The notes: generated from the sequence alone by a model not told the origin. 64,000 nt of DNA from Quillaja saponaria (GCA_029379385.1 CM055609.1:3534001-3598000), one strand, 5' to 3'. Positions 1 to 12,945 are shown, counted from the first letter of the stretch. Numbers and translations: made by a program.

Positions 1-1669
1 ACCATTTTCACTTTAGGAGATTAAGGATTACTATTTTTTCACATTATTGATGTGTAATCTTTTAATAAATTAAGGAAAATACTGTTCATAGACGGTTGGC
101 CCAAGAACCTTACCTAATTAGATTTGAGATTAGGTTTCTGTACTTTTAGCCAACCAAAACCTCTGTTCATGGATGATGGCCCATGATCCTAAGGGTGAGG
201 ATTGGGTACTACTGTAGTAGTTGGCTATGCAACCAGACTTGGGCTAATTGAAACCAGACACATCTTAACTCTTGGGTATTTGTTTAAATATATATATATA
301 TATATATATATCAATTTTTCATGAATATTCCCAAACTTAATGTATAGTTCCTTAATCTAAGTACGGAGTTCGTTCTTTCGGGCTCAAACCTCTAATATTA
401 CAGAGACCTCTCATTAACAGCTAAGCTCAAATGTATTTTATCACTCAAATCATAACTGTTAAATCATATTTATATATTTTGAAACAATTTGATTTAGCAA
501 ATAAAATTAATTTGTCACCCACAACTTTGCAATTACATTCAAATTTTATATAAAAATATCAACACATAGCTTAGAGTTAACTTTATATAAGATATCATTG
601 AGATTTTAAGAACAAATACTATTTGTATACTTTAGATTATGCTTATAATATATTCTTGATTTACCAACTAAAAATAAATAAATAAATACACACCATAAAA
701 AGAACATACCCTAATCTTAACTTGACCCCACATCTGCATCACAATCAAAATTATCAAAGCTTGGTTAGAAAACACAAAAATTCAATGAAGAAATAATTAA
801 CCCAAAAAACACTTGACATGCTAAGTTTTTTATTAATCAAAATCCTCGTTGACTATTTTAGTGGTGTTAGTTTATTTAGGGTTTGGTCGTGGCTTCTCTA
901 CAATTTAAAAGAGTATTTGGTGTTGGTGGAAGCTAGCTAGGTAGTGAAATCTTCCCTTTGTCGCCTAACTTTATCGTATATACCTGCAGGCTAAGAATTG
1001 CCATTTGGCTAAGTGTCAAAAAACAGCTGGAGTTACATACATTTGTCTTTTTTTCTAATTAATTTTACTTTTAAGCAATGATGAGAAGTACTCTAAAATT
1101 AATGTGAATAAATTTGTTCTTTGAAGCCACTTTTAGTTTGTCACTTTCACTTTTGAGTCATGAGTACCTCATTTTCTTGGTTATTATCCAAAACCCTTTT
1201 GAGTAACTTCCACTAAGTGGAAAAACATGATTTAAGGACTAGTTTAGCGCTTAAGCAATTGAATTAGATCAAGACAAGGTTAAGAAAAATAAATTTTTTA
1301 ATGAATTAAGCTATCTTTTTTTATTTGATCATATAGTTTAAATCTTTGAAACAAATTCATGATAATATATTTATTGGAGAAAAATGAAAAAGAAAGTAAC
1401 CGTTATTGTCAGGAAGGAAGAGGAGTAGCTAAACCAGCCGGCTTGGCCGGCTTGTGATTTATGCATTTAGAATTTGCTGCTTCACTATAAAAGCTAATAA
1501 TCCCTCTCTTCGCAGTCAATTCTTAGACAAATGGACTTTCTCTCTTAGCTTCTGTCACTAAACCCTGTTACATCCAATCCACACAATAAAAACCCCAGCT
1601 TTGATTGCTGTTGAATTAAGTGTACCTTGAACATATTTTCCAGCACCAAAAAAGGCAAACCAAAAGAAA
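1..1669. other. Intergenic region and MAP70-5 promoter
   Basis: No supportable gene. The DNA is AT-rich, with a (TA)n run near 288-312. A short GC-rich inverted repeat (GCCGGCttgGCCGGC type) lies at about 1437-1451. A TATA-like CTATAAAAG at about 1484-1493 lies 180 bp before the MAP70-5 start and is a plausible core promoter. Confidence 0.5.
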
Positions 1670-4600
1670 ATGGTGGGCTACGAGGAACAACATAGTGGGG
1701 AAAATATTTCACTTGCTCAACCTGACCCAGTTGTTTTGGAGCTCAATCGTTTGCAAAACCTAGTCAAAGGTTCATCTTTCTGTTTCATTCCTCTGTCTGT
1801 TTCAGTATCTCTGTCTCTCCACCCACCCCTTTTGTTTCTTGACCTTATGATCAAAATCAAGTTCCTGCATTTGTGAACAAATGAGCTTGATGTGAATTAA
1901 ATTCCAGAAAATGTGTTTGAAAGCTTTTCATTTTCTTTTCTTCTTGAGAATTATAGTCTCTGGGTGGCAGGGGAAGGAATAGGGAGCATGTTGTGTATTC
2001 CACCCTCTGTTCATTTGACCTTAATAGCTTCAAATTTTCAGTGGGCTATTTGATTTTAGTATGTATAATTGCTCTTGAGAAGTTGTTTGAATGTGTATTG
2101 GAGTCTCAATCACTCATTTTGGCTAATCGTTCTCACTCTCTTACTTGGATATTGATTCAGAGTTTTGTTTCAGTGATTACCAATAATATTTGCTTCTTGT
2201 GGAGTGAAATTCTTAGAAATGTGGATGATATTTTTTTTTACTTTCTAAGTACAAGTAATAGCTCAAGTTAAAATCGTTGTAGAAAAGGATAAGGAACTAG
2301 GAGTTTCTCATGGTGAAATCAAGGCTTTAAGGGCAACTGAGGCTCTAAAGGACAAGGCCATAGAGGAGGTAACCATTATGTGTAAATGTTACATTCTGTA
2401 CAATTTACATCAACAGTGGAAAACATAATTTATATTTGTCATCGACTAAGATAATCTGCAATTTTCTTATGCCAATTACAGCTCAGAAGTGAAGCTAGTA
2501 AATTGGATGATAAAAATAGAATGGCTGAGAATCTTCTTGAGCAGAAGGTCTGTTGAACTTGTACCAAGATTTATTACAACCTGGTTTAACTAAGCCAGAT
2601 TTTCACCTATCCATTTTGTGCAAATATGTTTAAAATATGCAGAATCTTGAAATCAAGAAATTGACAGAAGAAAAGAAAGATGCAGTGGCTGCACTTTATG
2701 CTGCAGAAGCAGCTCTCAGAAGGGTGCATGCTAATCAAAAGGATGATGATTCTCTTCCACTTGCATCTATCATTGCTCCTCTTGAGGCTGAGATTAAATT
2801 ATATAAGAATGAGGTACATATACAGTATATTAACATAGTTATAATTTGTTCAAGTTGATAACACTAACCTCTGTTCGGTCTTTAGATTGCAACATTGCAG
2901 GAAGACAAGAAAGCTTTGGAACGTCTTACAAAGTCAAAAGAGGCAGCTTTGCTTGAAGCAGAGAGGATTTTAAAAAGTGCATTGGAGCGTGCTTTAATTG
3001 TTGAAGAAGTTCAAAACCAGAACTTTGACTTAAGGAGACAGATTGAAATCTTACAGGCATTACTCTCATCATATATATATCCTTTTACATTTGGTTTCGA
3101 TTCAGGAGTATGAAAATGACCCAATTTAAGTTTACCAAAAACAGGAGGAGAACAGAATCTTAGAGAAAACCAATCGCCAAAAGGTTTCAGAAGTTGAGAA
3201 ACTTAGCCAAACCATTCAAGAACTTGAGGAGGTCATTCTAGCTAGTGGAGCTGCTGCCAATGCTGTTCGTGACTATCAGCGACAGATATCTCAGCTACAA
3301 GTAGGCATTTCCTATAGATACTGATGTCCATGACTGCAGATTGATCTAGTTACTAACCAGGGTTTAGTGCTAACTTTCAGGAGGAGAAGAGGACTCTAGT
3401 GAGGGAGCTAGCAAGGATAAAAGTTTCTGCTAACCGGGTTGCAACTGTGGTGGCTAATGAGTGGAAGGATGAAAATGACAAAGTTATGCCTGTCAAGCAA
3501 TGGCTTGAAGAGAGAAGGCTCTTGCAGGTATATATCTTTCCCTTATAGTCTCCTTCAAAACTCAAACTTATTCCACTATTTTCTCTAGCCTAAATTTTAA
3601 TTTCTGACTCAGATAATTATTAGAGAAATATATAAAAAAAAAAAAAAAAAACTTTTTAAGGACAAATATGGGAAGCCAATAAAAGGTCATATCTAGATCG
3701 ATCAAAAATCTAGATGAAGACAAATCTAAAGGCTTGTTTCTCCCAAAACATGGTTAAGAAGTCATAGGGAATAATATGACAATTTTCTCTATGACTAAGC
3801 ATCTCCTTGCATATGCAGGCAGAGATGCAACGTTTGAGAGACAAGCTAGCTGTATCAGATAGAACAGCTAAGGCAGAAGCACAGCTGAAAGTAAACATCT
3901 AACTCCTTATAATCCAACTACTTAGTTCCTCCAAATGCTTTTTATGTATAATGGATTTCAATTGCTCCTTCCTTTCAGGAGAAACTGAAGCTGAGGTTGA
4001 AGACTCTGGAAGAAGGTTTAAAGAATGTGCCGAGTAACTCAGTCATTCCCAACACATTTTGTGGGTCGCCAAAAGCAGAGAAACCTATTATCTTAAGTTT
4101 CTTGACAGCCAATGGTAGGTCAAGAAAGAGATCCACATCACAGCCGAGGGCATCCAGTACCAGAAGCTCTTTCTTGCAGCTGCAAAATGCCAAAAATGAC
4201 AGTCTTGTTGGTGTGGACATAAAACAAGGGAGCAGCTTCAAAATGAAATATCCTTCTGGAGAAAATATGGTGAAAAAAGGTCTCTGGGCATCAAGAAATA
4301 AAGTTGTTGATAGTGGTGAAAAGGAGAATGAAATGCAGTCAAACTCAGACATGAACGTAAATAACTGCCACGATGAAAAAATAGCAGAAGAAGTCAAAAC
4401 CAGAGGCAGTTTGAATGAAGAGTCCAGAGATAAGAGCAGTAATGTTTCTCGTACCGATGATATCGTCTCAGGTTTTCTGTATGATAGACTTCAAAAAGAG
4501 GTCATTAATTTGAGGAAGTACTGTGAAAGTAAAGAAAGTAGTCTGCATGCTAAAGATGAAGAAATAAAGGTGAAAGTTCTGGCAGCATTTCCTCTCCACA

Positions 4601-4929
4601 CCCCTACCGTTCAATCTTTCCCCCACATACAGAACACCAAGAACTAAATGCATGTAACAATTTTAATCGCAGTTGCTCATGAAGAAAGTTGATGCACTAA
4701 CAAAATCCATTGAAGTAGAGTCAAAGAAATCAAAAAGAGAAGCAGCTGCTAGAGAGAAGGAAGCTGCTTCAACCAAAGCAGAAGATAACAGGAAAATCAG
4801 AATCACAAACTCCTCTAAAAGGTTTTCGGAATATTTTTCTACACAGTTACTCCCTTACCATTAACCTCTTTTCTAATTTTTTTTATTTTTTATTTTGCGT
4901 GCGACTTCTGCAGGGTGACAAAAGCATAA
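1670..4929 (+). CDS. MAP70.5: Microtubule-associated protein MAP70-5-like
   Basis: Plant-specific coiled-coil protein that binds cortical microtubules. Arabidopsis MAP70-5 acts in secondary wall patterning and organ growth. I assemble 11 exons: 1670-1769, 2262-2368, 2482-2547, 2643-2813, 2886-3056, 3145-3300, 3381-3527, 3819-3890, 3979-4569, 4673-4821 and 4914-4929, giving about 581 residues. All joins keep frame. The N-terminus is short before the family block DPVVLELNRLQN. Typical core pieces follow: EIKALRATEALKDKAIEEL, KSKEAALLEAERILKSALER, AANAVRDYQRQISQL and VATVVANEWKDENDKVMPVK. Long heptad-rich stretches fill residues 20-340 and again near the C-terminus. The short N-terminus and the divergent tail ending in SSKRVTKA point to MAP70-5 rather than MAP70-1 to -4. 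Intron 5 (3057-3144) starts with GC rather than GT. The exon boundaries are inferred; the family is certain. Confidence 0.92.
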
Positions 4930-6106
4930 TGGGGATTCTTTATAATGGAGAAAGCTTAGTGTGATTACTTTATCAATGGTTTCTTGTGATTTTTCATTGT
5001 AAATATGAAAGATGAAATTGCTATGGTTGTTGGTCAAAATAACGTTTCCAATTGGGAGAGGGACTTTAGAGATCTGACTTTGTACATGCTGGAGTTGTTT
5101 TGTATGTTTGCATAAATGATATTCAATAAGACTTTTCTTTTATGCCAAAAAAAAGCAGGCAAACCTCTCTGGTTTCCAAAGCACAACCTTTACTTCCCTT
5201 GCCTTTTAAGTTTTTGGTGCCCGGGTGTATTGAGAAATAAGCAAGGGTTGGGTCGTCACATTCTTAGTGGCACGCCACATCGGCGCCTAGGTGTTGATGC
5301 GAATTGAGGAAAATGATTCATATAGCCGACTCTAACTAGTTTGGGATTTAAGGCTTAGTTGAGTTGAGTTGAGTTGAAGCAAAGGTCTAGCAGGTTGTGT
5401 TAGCTACATAGTGCACCTTCCTGGATTGTACTTTGTAGCCGGGTGGTACACTGGTACTGTGGATGAGGCTTGGTGCTGTGGCATTCCAGCTAGGCAGTTT
5501 CCCAATGTGAATGATTTAAAATGTATTAATATCATCAATATATAGTGAGCAGTGGCCAAGTTCACGTTCAGCGCAGTTTAACATGCAAGCCATCACACTG
5601 CTTCTTTATCTAATTTTTTAGTTCGTTCAGTGGGTTTCTTTAGCAAGACAAGTCAATATGCACCCGTAAGGAGGACTCCAAAATCCAAAAATTTCTATAA
5701 TATTATACTGAACAAAACTCGGAAGCCTTTAACATGTAAGTTGTTCATTATACAAAGCAGGAAAGGACACAGTTTTATTCTACAAAAAAGTCAAGTCCAT
5801 AATAGAAATAATGGGGTTGAGATCGAGATCAACCAGATCATTAACATCAGACAACACGTTTATCACATTATTATCACATTTGGATTCATTTTGCAACTGC
5901 AGGAAATCTATCCATCACACTTTAATTAATTCTATAAGATGTCAAGAGGACAAAATAGGAAAAAAGACATTACTGTCTGAATCTACTGGTACTAAGTGTA
6001 TTTCTCAAAGATATAAAGGAAAGGCATCATCGGGCACATACCATTCCCAGGAGCTACATTATTGACAATGAAGACTCGTTCTTGGAACATTAAGCACTTG
6101 TGAGAA
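4930..6106. other. Intergenic region between two convergent genes
   Basis: Holds the 3' ends of MAP70-5 (+) and the PPR gene (-). A SINE-like repeat lies at about 5150-5385. No coding region is supportable in the rest; short open stretches at 5630-6065 resemble nothing I know. Confidence 0.5.
5150..5385 (+). mobile_element. SINE-like retroelement remnant
   Basis: The stretch at about 5318-5378 reads as the 3' end typical of many plant SINEs. It has a GCCGACTC..CTAGTTTGGGAT core followed by AAGGCTTAG and a short TTGAG repeat tail. The preceding 150 bases are GC-richer than the surroundings (CACGCCACATCGGCGCC near 5271). I could not define the tRNA-like 5' boxes or a target-site duplication, so the left limit is approximate. 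Confidence 0.45.
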
Positions 6107-8233
6107 CTATGATGAAACAGCAACTGATTCAGATGAACTCCTAGACTCCAACCATGTCTTGGCTGCAACGTTTGTCGTCAAAAACCAACCAGCCTTATCT
6201 GGAGCTTCATGGAATGGAGCGTCAAGTTCCTTCAAATGTGATTCAAAAACACCTGCCAAACCTTTGTCTGAATACTTATGTTTTCCATGGCCAGTATTGA
6301 TCCCAAGCAATGGTGGAAGTTCCTCTCCCGATTCCAAAGACCTCGACAAGTCATTCATCCAAACATGTAGTGCAGTCAGAGCAGCTCCAAGTGAGAGGCT
6401 CTTTACATGTAGAGACCACTGGGTTTGGGACCTTGATTGTATGTCTGTGTATATGTTAAGTGTAAGCCCCAAGTCCAGTAGCTCACATGCTCTCTCCAAC
6501 AGATTCAGATTGACACAGAGACCAATTAGACAATTGCAAAAGGCCTTCTTTACATCAGGACCAATTGAATCAAAGAGCTCCGATGCTTCCTTTTTGAAAT
6601 TTCCATCCCCATCTGGGTCCTCCACTAAAAGTCTTACCACAGAACCAAGCTTTGCATTGGCCTTCTCAATGCAATCTGTCAGCTTACCAAGTTCTTCTTT
6701 CTGTGTTTGGGTCATAACATTCAGAAGACAACCACAGAAGCGGTCATCTGGATTAATGCCCAACTCTAACAGTCGATTAAATGTCTTCACAACATCATCA
6801 GTACGCTTGGCTTTTCCATAGCACTGGATAAGTGATGTCAAAACAAAAATATTAGGCTCAAAACCAGCTTCAATCATCTCATTCAACACAGCTTCTGCCT
6901 CTGAAGCTTTCCCACTGCATGAGTATATGGTAATCAAGGATGAAAATGTCCAACTATCAGGCAAGCAGGTTCCAGAAGTTTTCATGTCTTTAAAAATTTC
7001 AATAGCTTCATCCGTGTAGCCAACATCAGCACACATAGATAAAATGGTATTGTAGAGAATTACATTCAGCTCCATTCCCTTTTCCTTCATTGCCTTATAA
7101 ACACTGAGCGCATCTTCACTATATCGTGCTCTACCATAGGCTCGTAAAAGAGATGCATGGGTTACCCAATTTGGTGAAAATCCATTGTTAGTCATCTCTT
7201 TATAAATGGTTTTGGCATGCCAGGGCCTTTTAGCTCTCCCCATGGCGTCCAACAGAGTGTTATATATGACCATGTTAGGCTTAGCACCAAGAGCCTTCAT
7301 TTCCTCATAGACATTTAAGCACCCATCAAAATTTCCTGCCATTCCATACATTTTAATCAATGTTGAAAATGTCACAGTATCGATCCTCCATTTCTCTGTT
7401 CGAGCACGGTCATATAAGTTCAAAGCCATATCAACATTGCCTGCCCTCCCATAGGCATCTATCATAGCCGAATATGTGACATCATCCGGATCACACCCAA
7501 AGCTAGGCATCTTTTCAAACCATTCCACGGCCTTATTTGGCAAAGATGACATCCTAGCGCAGCTAATTATAGTTGAAAATGTAATATTATCAGGTTTGAC
7601 TCCTCTGTTAAGCATTTCACCAAACAGCTTCTCTGCTCTATCAAAATCTTTACACTTTCTAAAAACCTTCATAGTCACATTGTACAGAATCACTTCCCTA
7701 TTTGGTTTCAGCTTCTGCTGAAAGTATTTAAGAGCAAGAGGTGCAGTGTCGGGATTCAGCATATTATTTATAATAATCACAGCATCTTGCTCCAATATCT
7801 TATCACCAACACCTCTCAAAATTTCAAAGACCTCTTCCTCATTTGGATTGCAAGAATCCAAAGACTCAGCTACTTTAGAAAGAAAATTGTACCTGGAATG
7901 GTAAGATTTTTCCCGAAGCTGTGTAGCTCTGGGGCTTCTAGGATTGACCCATATGTAGCTTTTAGATGGAGTTGCAGATTTTCCATCTAGGTAATCAGAA
8001 TCTTCTCCATCTCGTTGTAAATTCTGTTTCTCAGTTACTTCTTGTGTAATGGGTACTTGCAAAGAAACTTGGCTTGCTTGGAGAGAGGTTCTGGTTTCGG
8101 GCAAGAGATAATTGATTTTATACGCGTAGGTGAAATTTCGTCCTCTAAGCTTTGGAAAAGAAGACAGAGAGTTGCAGAGAGGTTGGCGTTCATGGAAGAG
8201 ACAGGAAGAGGAAGAGCAGATATGGTAAGCCAT
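6107..8233 (-). CDS. SVR7: Chloroplast PPR-SMR protein, SVR7/ATP4 type
   Basis: Single uninterrupted 708-codon frame. Its relatives (Arabidopsis SVR7, maize ATP4) are chloroplast RNA-binding proteins needed for expression of plastid genes, notably ATP synthase subunit mRNAs. The first 60 or so residues are Ser/Arg-rich and acid-poor, as in a transit peptide. About nine to ten 35-residue PPR motifs run from roughly residue 178 to 530, with repeats such as VTYSAMIDAYGRAGNVDMA and VIYNTLLDAMGRAKRPWHA. A C-terminal SMR domain (about 612-700) carries LHVKSLSLGAALTALHVW and TGHGKHK. Length matches SVR7 (about 700). The paralogue SOT1 (At5g46580) is the main alternative; the N-terminal MAYHICSS and the KINB2-OPT3-HMA neighbourhood favour SVR7. 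No lesion seen. Confidence 0.9.
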   Translation of the reverse strand: MAYHICSSSSCLFHERQPLCNSLSSFPKLRGRNFTYAYKINYLLPETRTSLQASQVSLQVPITQEVTEKQNLQRDGEDSDYLDGKSATPSKSYIWVNPRSPRATQLREKSYHSRYNFLSKVAESLDSCNPNEEEVFEILRGVGDKILEQDAVIIINNMLNPDTAPLALKYFQQKLKPNREVILYNVTMKVFRKCKDFDRAEKLFGEMLNRGVKPDNITFSTIISCARMSSLPNKAVEWFEKMPSFGCDPDDVTYSAMIDAYGRAGNVDMALNLYDRARTEKWRIDTVTFSTLIKMYGMAGNFDGCLNVYEEMKALGAKPNMVIYNTLLDAMGRAKRPWHAKTIYKEMTNNGFSPNWVTHASLLRAYGRARYSEDALSVYKAMKEKGMELNVILYNTILSMCADVGYTDEAIEIFKDMKTSGTCLPDSWTFSSLITIYSCSGKASEAEAVLNEMIEAGFEPNIFVLTSLIQCYGKAKRTDDVVKTFNRLLELGINPDDRFCGCLLNVMTQTQKEELGKLTDCIEKANAKLGSVVRLLVEDPDGDGNFKKEASELFDSIGPDVKKAFCNCLIGLCVNLNLLERACELLDLGLTLNIYTDIQSRSQTQWSLHVKSLSLGAALTALHVWMNDLSRSLESGEELPPLLGINTGHGKHKYSDKGLAGVFESHLKELDAPFHEAPDKAGWFLTTNVAAKTWLESRSSSESVAVSS

Positions 8234-10111
8234 CCCCTCTTGCGATGTCTGCGAACCTAAGAGAGGAAGAGTGTAACGCCTTATCGAGGAAGATAGAGAT
8301 ACCGAATATCGTTGTAGTATCTTAGTACAGGGATAACATTTTCTTTAACGGCTCAACTTCAACAAATTTGGCGCGCCACATCTTCCAAGCACGACCACAA
8401 ATATCTATTGCAAGTTTGCAACATAACGAAAATATTTTTTTATTTTTTAATACAACCATTTTAGTGATATTCTCGATCAACAAAAATTAAGTACATGAAA
8501 AAACAAGCTGCATTTATATATTTTCAATTTGAAGTAAATAATTAATAAAAAAGTGTCTCAATCACGACAAAATTCGATAAATTTTAAATTTATAACAATA
8601 TTTATGAAAAAACCTGAAAAACTTACAAAATAAAATAAAATCTCAACTCATCATTTTTCATGTTCAACAAAAAAAATAGCATTCTTTGACATTTAAAATA
8701 AAAATAAAAATGAGTATAGCTTTCATCTAAAACTAAAAATTGAGTAATTTACTTCTTGTCATATAATCTACAATTCTAAAGTCAATAAAAATAAAATTAA
8801 AATGGAATGTGTTAACTAATTTATATTTAACTAGATTATTGAGGTATGAAACTTGAGAAAGTTTCTCTTAAATTATAGAGTATTTTAATAATAAGTACTA
8901 TAAATTTTCAAAATTGTGTTGTTTTGATGTTGTCAATGTCATGTTTGAATTCTGGTCTTCATATCGCATTCTTATTCGTAATTTTATTTGATACTCCTAG
9001 TAGATTTGTTTTTCCTTTTTGTAATTTCTGTTGAGTTTTAATTTGACAAAAATGGCAATTATGCTCTTTGATAATTTTATTAAATGATTTTTTATAAATT
9101 ATCTTCATATTTAATTAATCTATAAATCATTAAAATTTTAACTGATTTATCAATAAATTATTTTCATATATAAATAATATTTAAATCAATATGATTTTAG
9201 ATAGCTTGCTTACTACTTATTATTACTTGTGACGAAGTTGTAAATTCATATTTTTTTTGTCAATTTATTGAAAAGAATTATTCACATTCACAAATAATAT
9301 GTAAATCATTAGTATTCTAACAAATTTGCTCACAAATTATTTTTATATGCAATTAATATTTGAATCACTATAATTTTTGTTAATTTCTTCACAAATTATT
9401 TTCTTACGTAATAAATTAATTAAAAAAATTGATTTATTTGTAATCAATTTGTTCATAGATTTTCTTATATGTAATTAACACGAAATTGATTTACTCACAT
9501 ACTATTCTGCTGAGTAAATAACATGTAAATCTACATATTATCTAACAAGTTTTAATCAATTTGTCGATAACTTTAATCAATTTGTTCACGAATTACGTAC
9601 TCTCATATTCTTATATAAAGCTAACAAGTAAATTGCCTTAGTTGTGACAATTTTTGTCCACAAAATATTAATAATTAACAATTAAGTTCGACAAGATTAA
9701 AACCAAATTATTCACAAATTATTCTTATATAATTAACATTGAGTTTTCATCATTTTAAATTATTGACAATTACTAGTCATTATTACTTAAAATCATGACA
9801 AATTAAAATAATTTGTTTAAATGCTAAAAACATAGCTGTTGATCATAATCCACTAAAAGGTAATCGAATTTTATATTAAACAAAATAACAAATTATTTTT
9901 AACATACCAAAAAATAATGTAAAAGCAACATTTATTTCATTTTTTTTTTATTGTCTCTTTAATTTTTAGGGTACCATGACATCATTAATAAAAGAACAAA
10001 ACAAGATTTGATGTAAATAGGTCGGCAACCATCAGATGATGACAATTTGTGTGTATGGCTTATGTGTAAGCAGCAGTGGCATCACAATGACATATACGGC
10101 GTCGTTTTCCT
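8234..10111. other. AT-rich intergenic region
   Basis: Upstream of the PPR gene (8234-8400), then about 1.7 kb of very AT-rich DNA with loose degenerate repeats of TTTGTTCACAAATTATT/ATATGTAATTAA character between 9060 and 9730. No gene, RNA or defined transposon is visible. Confidence 0.45.
9060..9735. repeat. Degenerate AT-rich satellite-like repeats
   Basis: Words close to AATTTGTTCACAAATTATT followed by CATATGTAATTAA recur irregularly every 50-90 bases. Similar wording returns at about 12050-12370. Copies are too diverged for a firm unit length by eye. Confidence 0.35.
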
Positions 10112-11143
10112 TCACATTATTGTGCATCCTGATTGATTTTCTTCGCTCAAATAATCATCATAGCGGCTCACATTATAGGGCCGGGCCCCACCATAACTAT
10201 CGTATACAGGCCTTGAGTAATAACCTTCATAACATTGGGGTGGCCCACCATAACCATGACAATGTTGCCCACTTTCACGGCCGTCATAATATGGCCCACA
10301 GTACATTGCAATTGGGTTAACCGGTGGTGGATATCCGGTTACCGGGTTAGGAGCCACGGCTGCTTTCGGCCCGTCGGCAGTCTTTCCTGGAGGCTTATCA
10401 GCCCCGGTTTTTGGTTTTTCGTCTTGTTTCTTTTTCTCAGGCGTGTCCTTTTTCTCTTCTTTCTTCTCAGCCTCCTTTTTCGTCTCAGGCTCTTTCTTTT
10501 TCTCAGGCTCAGCTGACTTGGGCTTCTCTGCCTCTTTCTTAGGCTCAGCAGGTTTTGGTTTATCTGGGATTTCAATGCTTTTAATTGAACCACCACCTTT
10601 GTAACAAATCTTATCTCTGATTTTTTCTGGGCTACAGCAAACCACTTTGATTATCACCTGGTTGTTCTTCTCGTCATACATCTGGTCTCGTATTTCTCTT
10701 GTTCACAAAATCAACACCCATATACAAGAAATTCAACTAAGTTTAATTCTTATTAATTCCAATTAAAGAGAAAAAATTCAGTGAATTTTGAGTGTTAGAG
10801 ACTCACGAGGGAATTTACAGAGAACTTTCTTCACCTTCTTGTAGCATTTCTCACATTGAAGGTCTACATTCAGTCTCATCACTGTGACCTGAATGAGTTC
10901 AAGATGTAATATATATATATAATTAAAAAAGTTAGAATCTTTAACATATTTTATAGAATAGAAGCATCAGGCTCTGACAATGAAGAATGAGTATCTGAGT
11001 ATGTGACAAATTCAACAAGAATAAGCCAAAAAGAGAGCAACATTTCTGAGAAAAAGATAAAGAACACAAATACTATGTACTAACTTGTAAATGGGTTTTA
11101 TTAAAAAGAGTGAAAAGATTCATGTACGTACCTTTTCAGTCAT
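10112..11143 (-). CDS. Heavy-metal-associated isoprenylated protein, one HMA domain (Pi21/At4g16380-like)
   Basis: Three exons on the minus strand: 11132-11143, 10807-10888 and 10112-10695, giving about 225 residues. An N-terminal HMA (ferredoxin-like) domain of about 70 residues starts MTEKVTVMRLNVDLQCEKC, with the CxxC metal-binding pair in CEKC. It continues through KFPQIRDQMYDEKNN and VVCCSPEKIRDKI, the hallmark of the PYRICULARIA ORYZAE RESISTANCE 21-like subgroup. A Lys/Glu/Pro-rich linker follows (about residues 85-150), then a Gly/Tyr/Pro-rich tail. The last four residues, CTIM, form a CaaX prenylation box, so membrane or nuclear association is expected. The acceptor at 10696-10697 was chosen because it restores the conserved KFPQIRDQ. 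Roles in metal homeostasis or defence are known for relatives; the specific role here is unknown. Confidence 0.87.
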
Positions 11144-12945
11144 GGCTGTGATCTGGAACTCAGATCTGAAGCTGGGATTGAGGAATAACTCTGAGAACTA
11201 AAACAGAGGAGACAGGGGAAGGAGCAGTGTGTTTACACTTGAGAGATCACAAAGGGTAATAAATTTAGAGCAAATCTCGCCTTAAGAAGGCGTAAGAGAA
11301 ATGAATTTTTCTTTCTTTTTTGGATACAGGCAGGACGTTGAATTTCATGCCATCAGTAATATTGTCATTATAAAAAACAAACGGTAGATGGCTAATGCAT
11401 TAGTGCATGTGCCATTGTGCTGTCTTTGATTAACACACCTCACCCTCCACCTTCACCTTCCAAATAGTACATATTGAGAAATTCTTGTGTGGAGCCCAAT
11501 GACTGATCTGGCCATTTTCAATCTTGCAATGACATGAAAAGAAATTAGTGACGAAATAAAATTGAATATTTTTTTATATTGTCCGAAATTTATAACTGCC
11601 TCGCGCTAGCTCTCACATAAATTGTTATCAGAAAAAACTCTAACTCCAATTGTCAATCTCATATTGATTACTAATTAATAATTAAACCAAAATTGTAATA
11701 TAAGGTTCATTATATTAATTGATCACGCACTAACAAGGAAACCATACACGTGTCCCTAGCACGTTGACAAAAATATTATTATTGATTAGTTAGGATCTAC
11801 CTGGTGAAGTGACTAAAATGGACCTAACTAAAGTAGTTTTCTGCTTTTTCCTAACTGAAGTGGTTTTAAAATGGTGGAATTGATTAATCCAACCACCTTT
11901 ATGGACTTGTGGTTCTATGGTGTGGATGCACTGAGAATGGTCCAAAACTGTGTGCTACATATGGTTTCTGTGTGTTTCTGCAAGAGGTATGAAGATGAGT
12001 GCTAAGCATTTATAAAATTAGTTTCCAAATTATTTTTTTATTACTCTAATAAATGTTAGGCATTATTATTTATTAATTCACTTTAGTAGAGTTTACTCTA
12101 ATAACTGTTAAGTATTATTCTCATATGTAATTAACACATAAGTCATTAGAATTTTAATTAATTGAATCATAAATTATTCTCATATTCAATGAACATATAA
12201 ATCATTATAAGTGAGTTTATTTATTCACAAATTATTCTAATAGGTAATTAACATGTAAATTATCAGGACTATTCGTAATATTTTTAATGAATTATTCTCA
12301 TATATAATTACATGTAAATCATTCAGTACTTAACTAATTTGTTCTTAAATTTTTCTCATATCTATTTAAAACTAAATTTTTTTATTATTTTATTAAAAAA
12401 ATAATGAAAAGTTATTCTATATTTTTTGGTTTAACTGATAGTATTTGAATATGCTTACGTAAGCATATACTCCTTCACATATTTAAAATAATCAAGATCA
12501 AAGGCATAGGAATATATTAAATTCATAAAAAGGGAATATATAGGCTTTGATTCAAAAGTCAAAACTAAAAGAATCTGGCAAATAGCACCACTGGGCCTGA
12601 ACTGCTTAGTAGGCCTTTAATGCTGTGGTGGTCTGGTCTACAATAAAAATCACACTGAAGGCCCAAGGAATGTGATAAAATGTCATTATCTTTTAATAGA
12701 GGACTGATTATCTTTATCAGAAGTTAAAAATGTGATTAGTGAGACATTTACAAATTTTATTTTTTATTATCTAACTAAACAAAATTCAAATTCAATTTTT
12801 TTTCTTAAAAAAGAAGAAGATAATCACACAGTAAAAATTAAAAGTTTAACATAAATGTAATTTTTAATTTCTATTTAAACCCTAGAGTGAATAAAAAAAC
12901 ACATATTTCCAATTGAAATCTCAAATCAATAGAAATAAAGTGTGT
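11144..12945. other. Intergenic region
   Basis: Promoter side of the one-HMA gene (to about 11450), then AT-rich DNA without a gene. It includes diverged AT repeats at 12050-12370 and a perfect 20-bp palindrome at 12449-12468. Confidence 0.45.
12449..12468. other. 20-bp perfect palindrome with a TACGTA core
   Basis: ATATGCTTACGTAAGCATAT reads the same on both strands. No gene starts nearby, so no function can be given; it may be a chance or transposon-derived structure. Confidence 0.5.

Noticed and set aside
3975..4397. Antisense 140-codon open frame over MAP70-5 exon 9
   Set aside because: Shadow of the real exon on the other strand.
6159..6821. 220-codon plus-strand open frame over the PPR gene
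   Set aside because: Shadow of the PPR-SMR coding sequence; no own family match.
8320..8340. TACAGGGATAAC resembling a homing endonuclease site
   Set aside because: Only partial similarity and no intein, intron or endonuclease nearby; chance.
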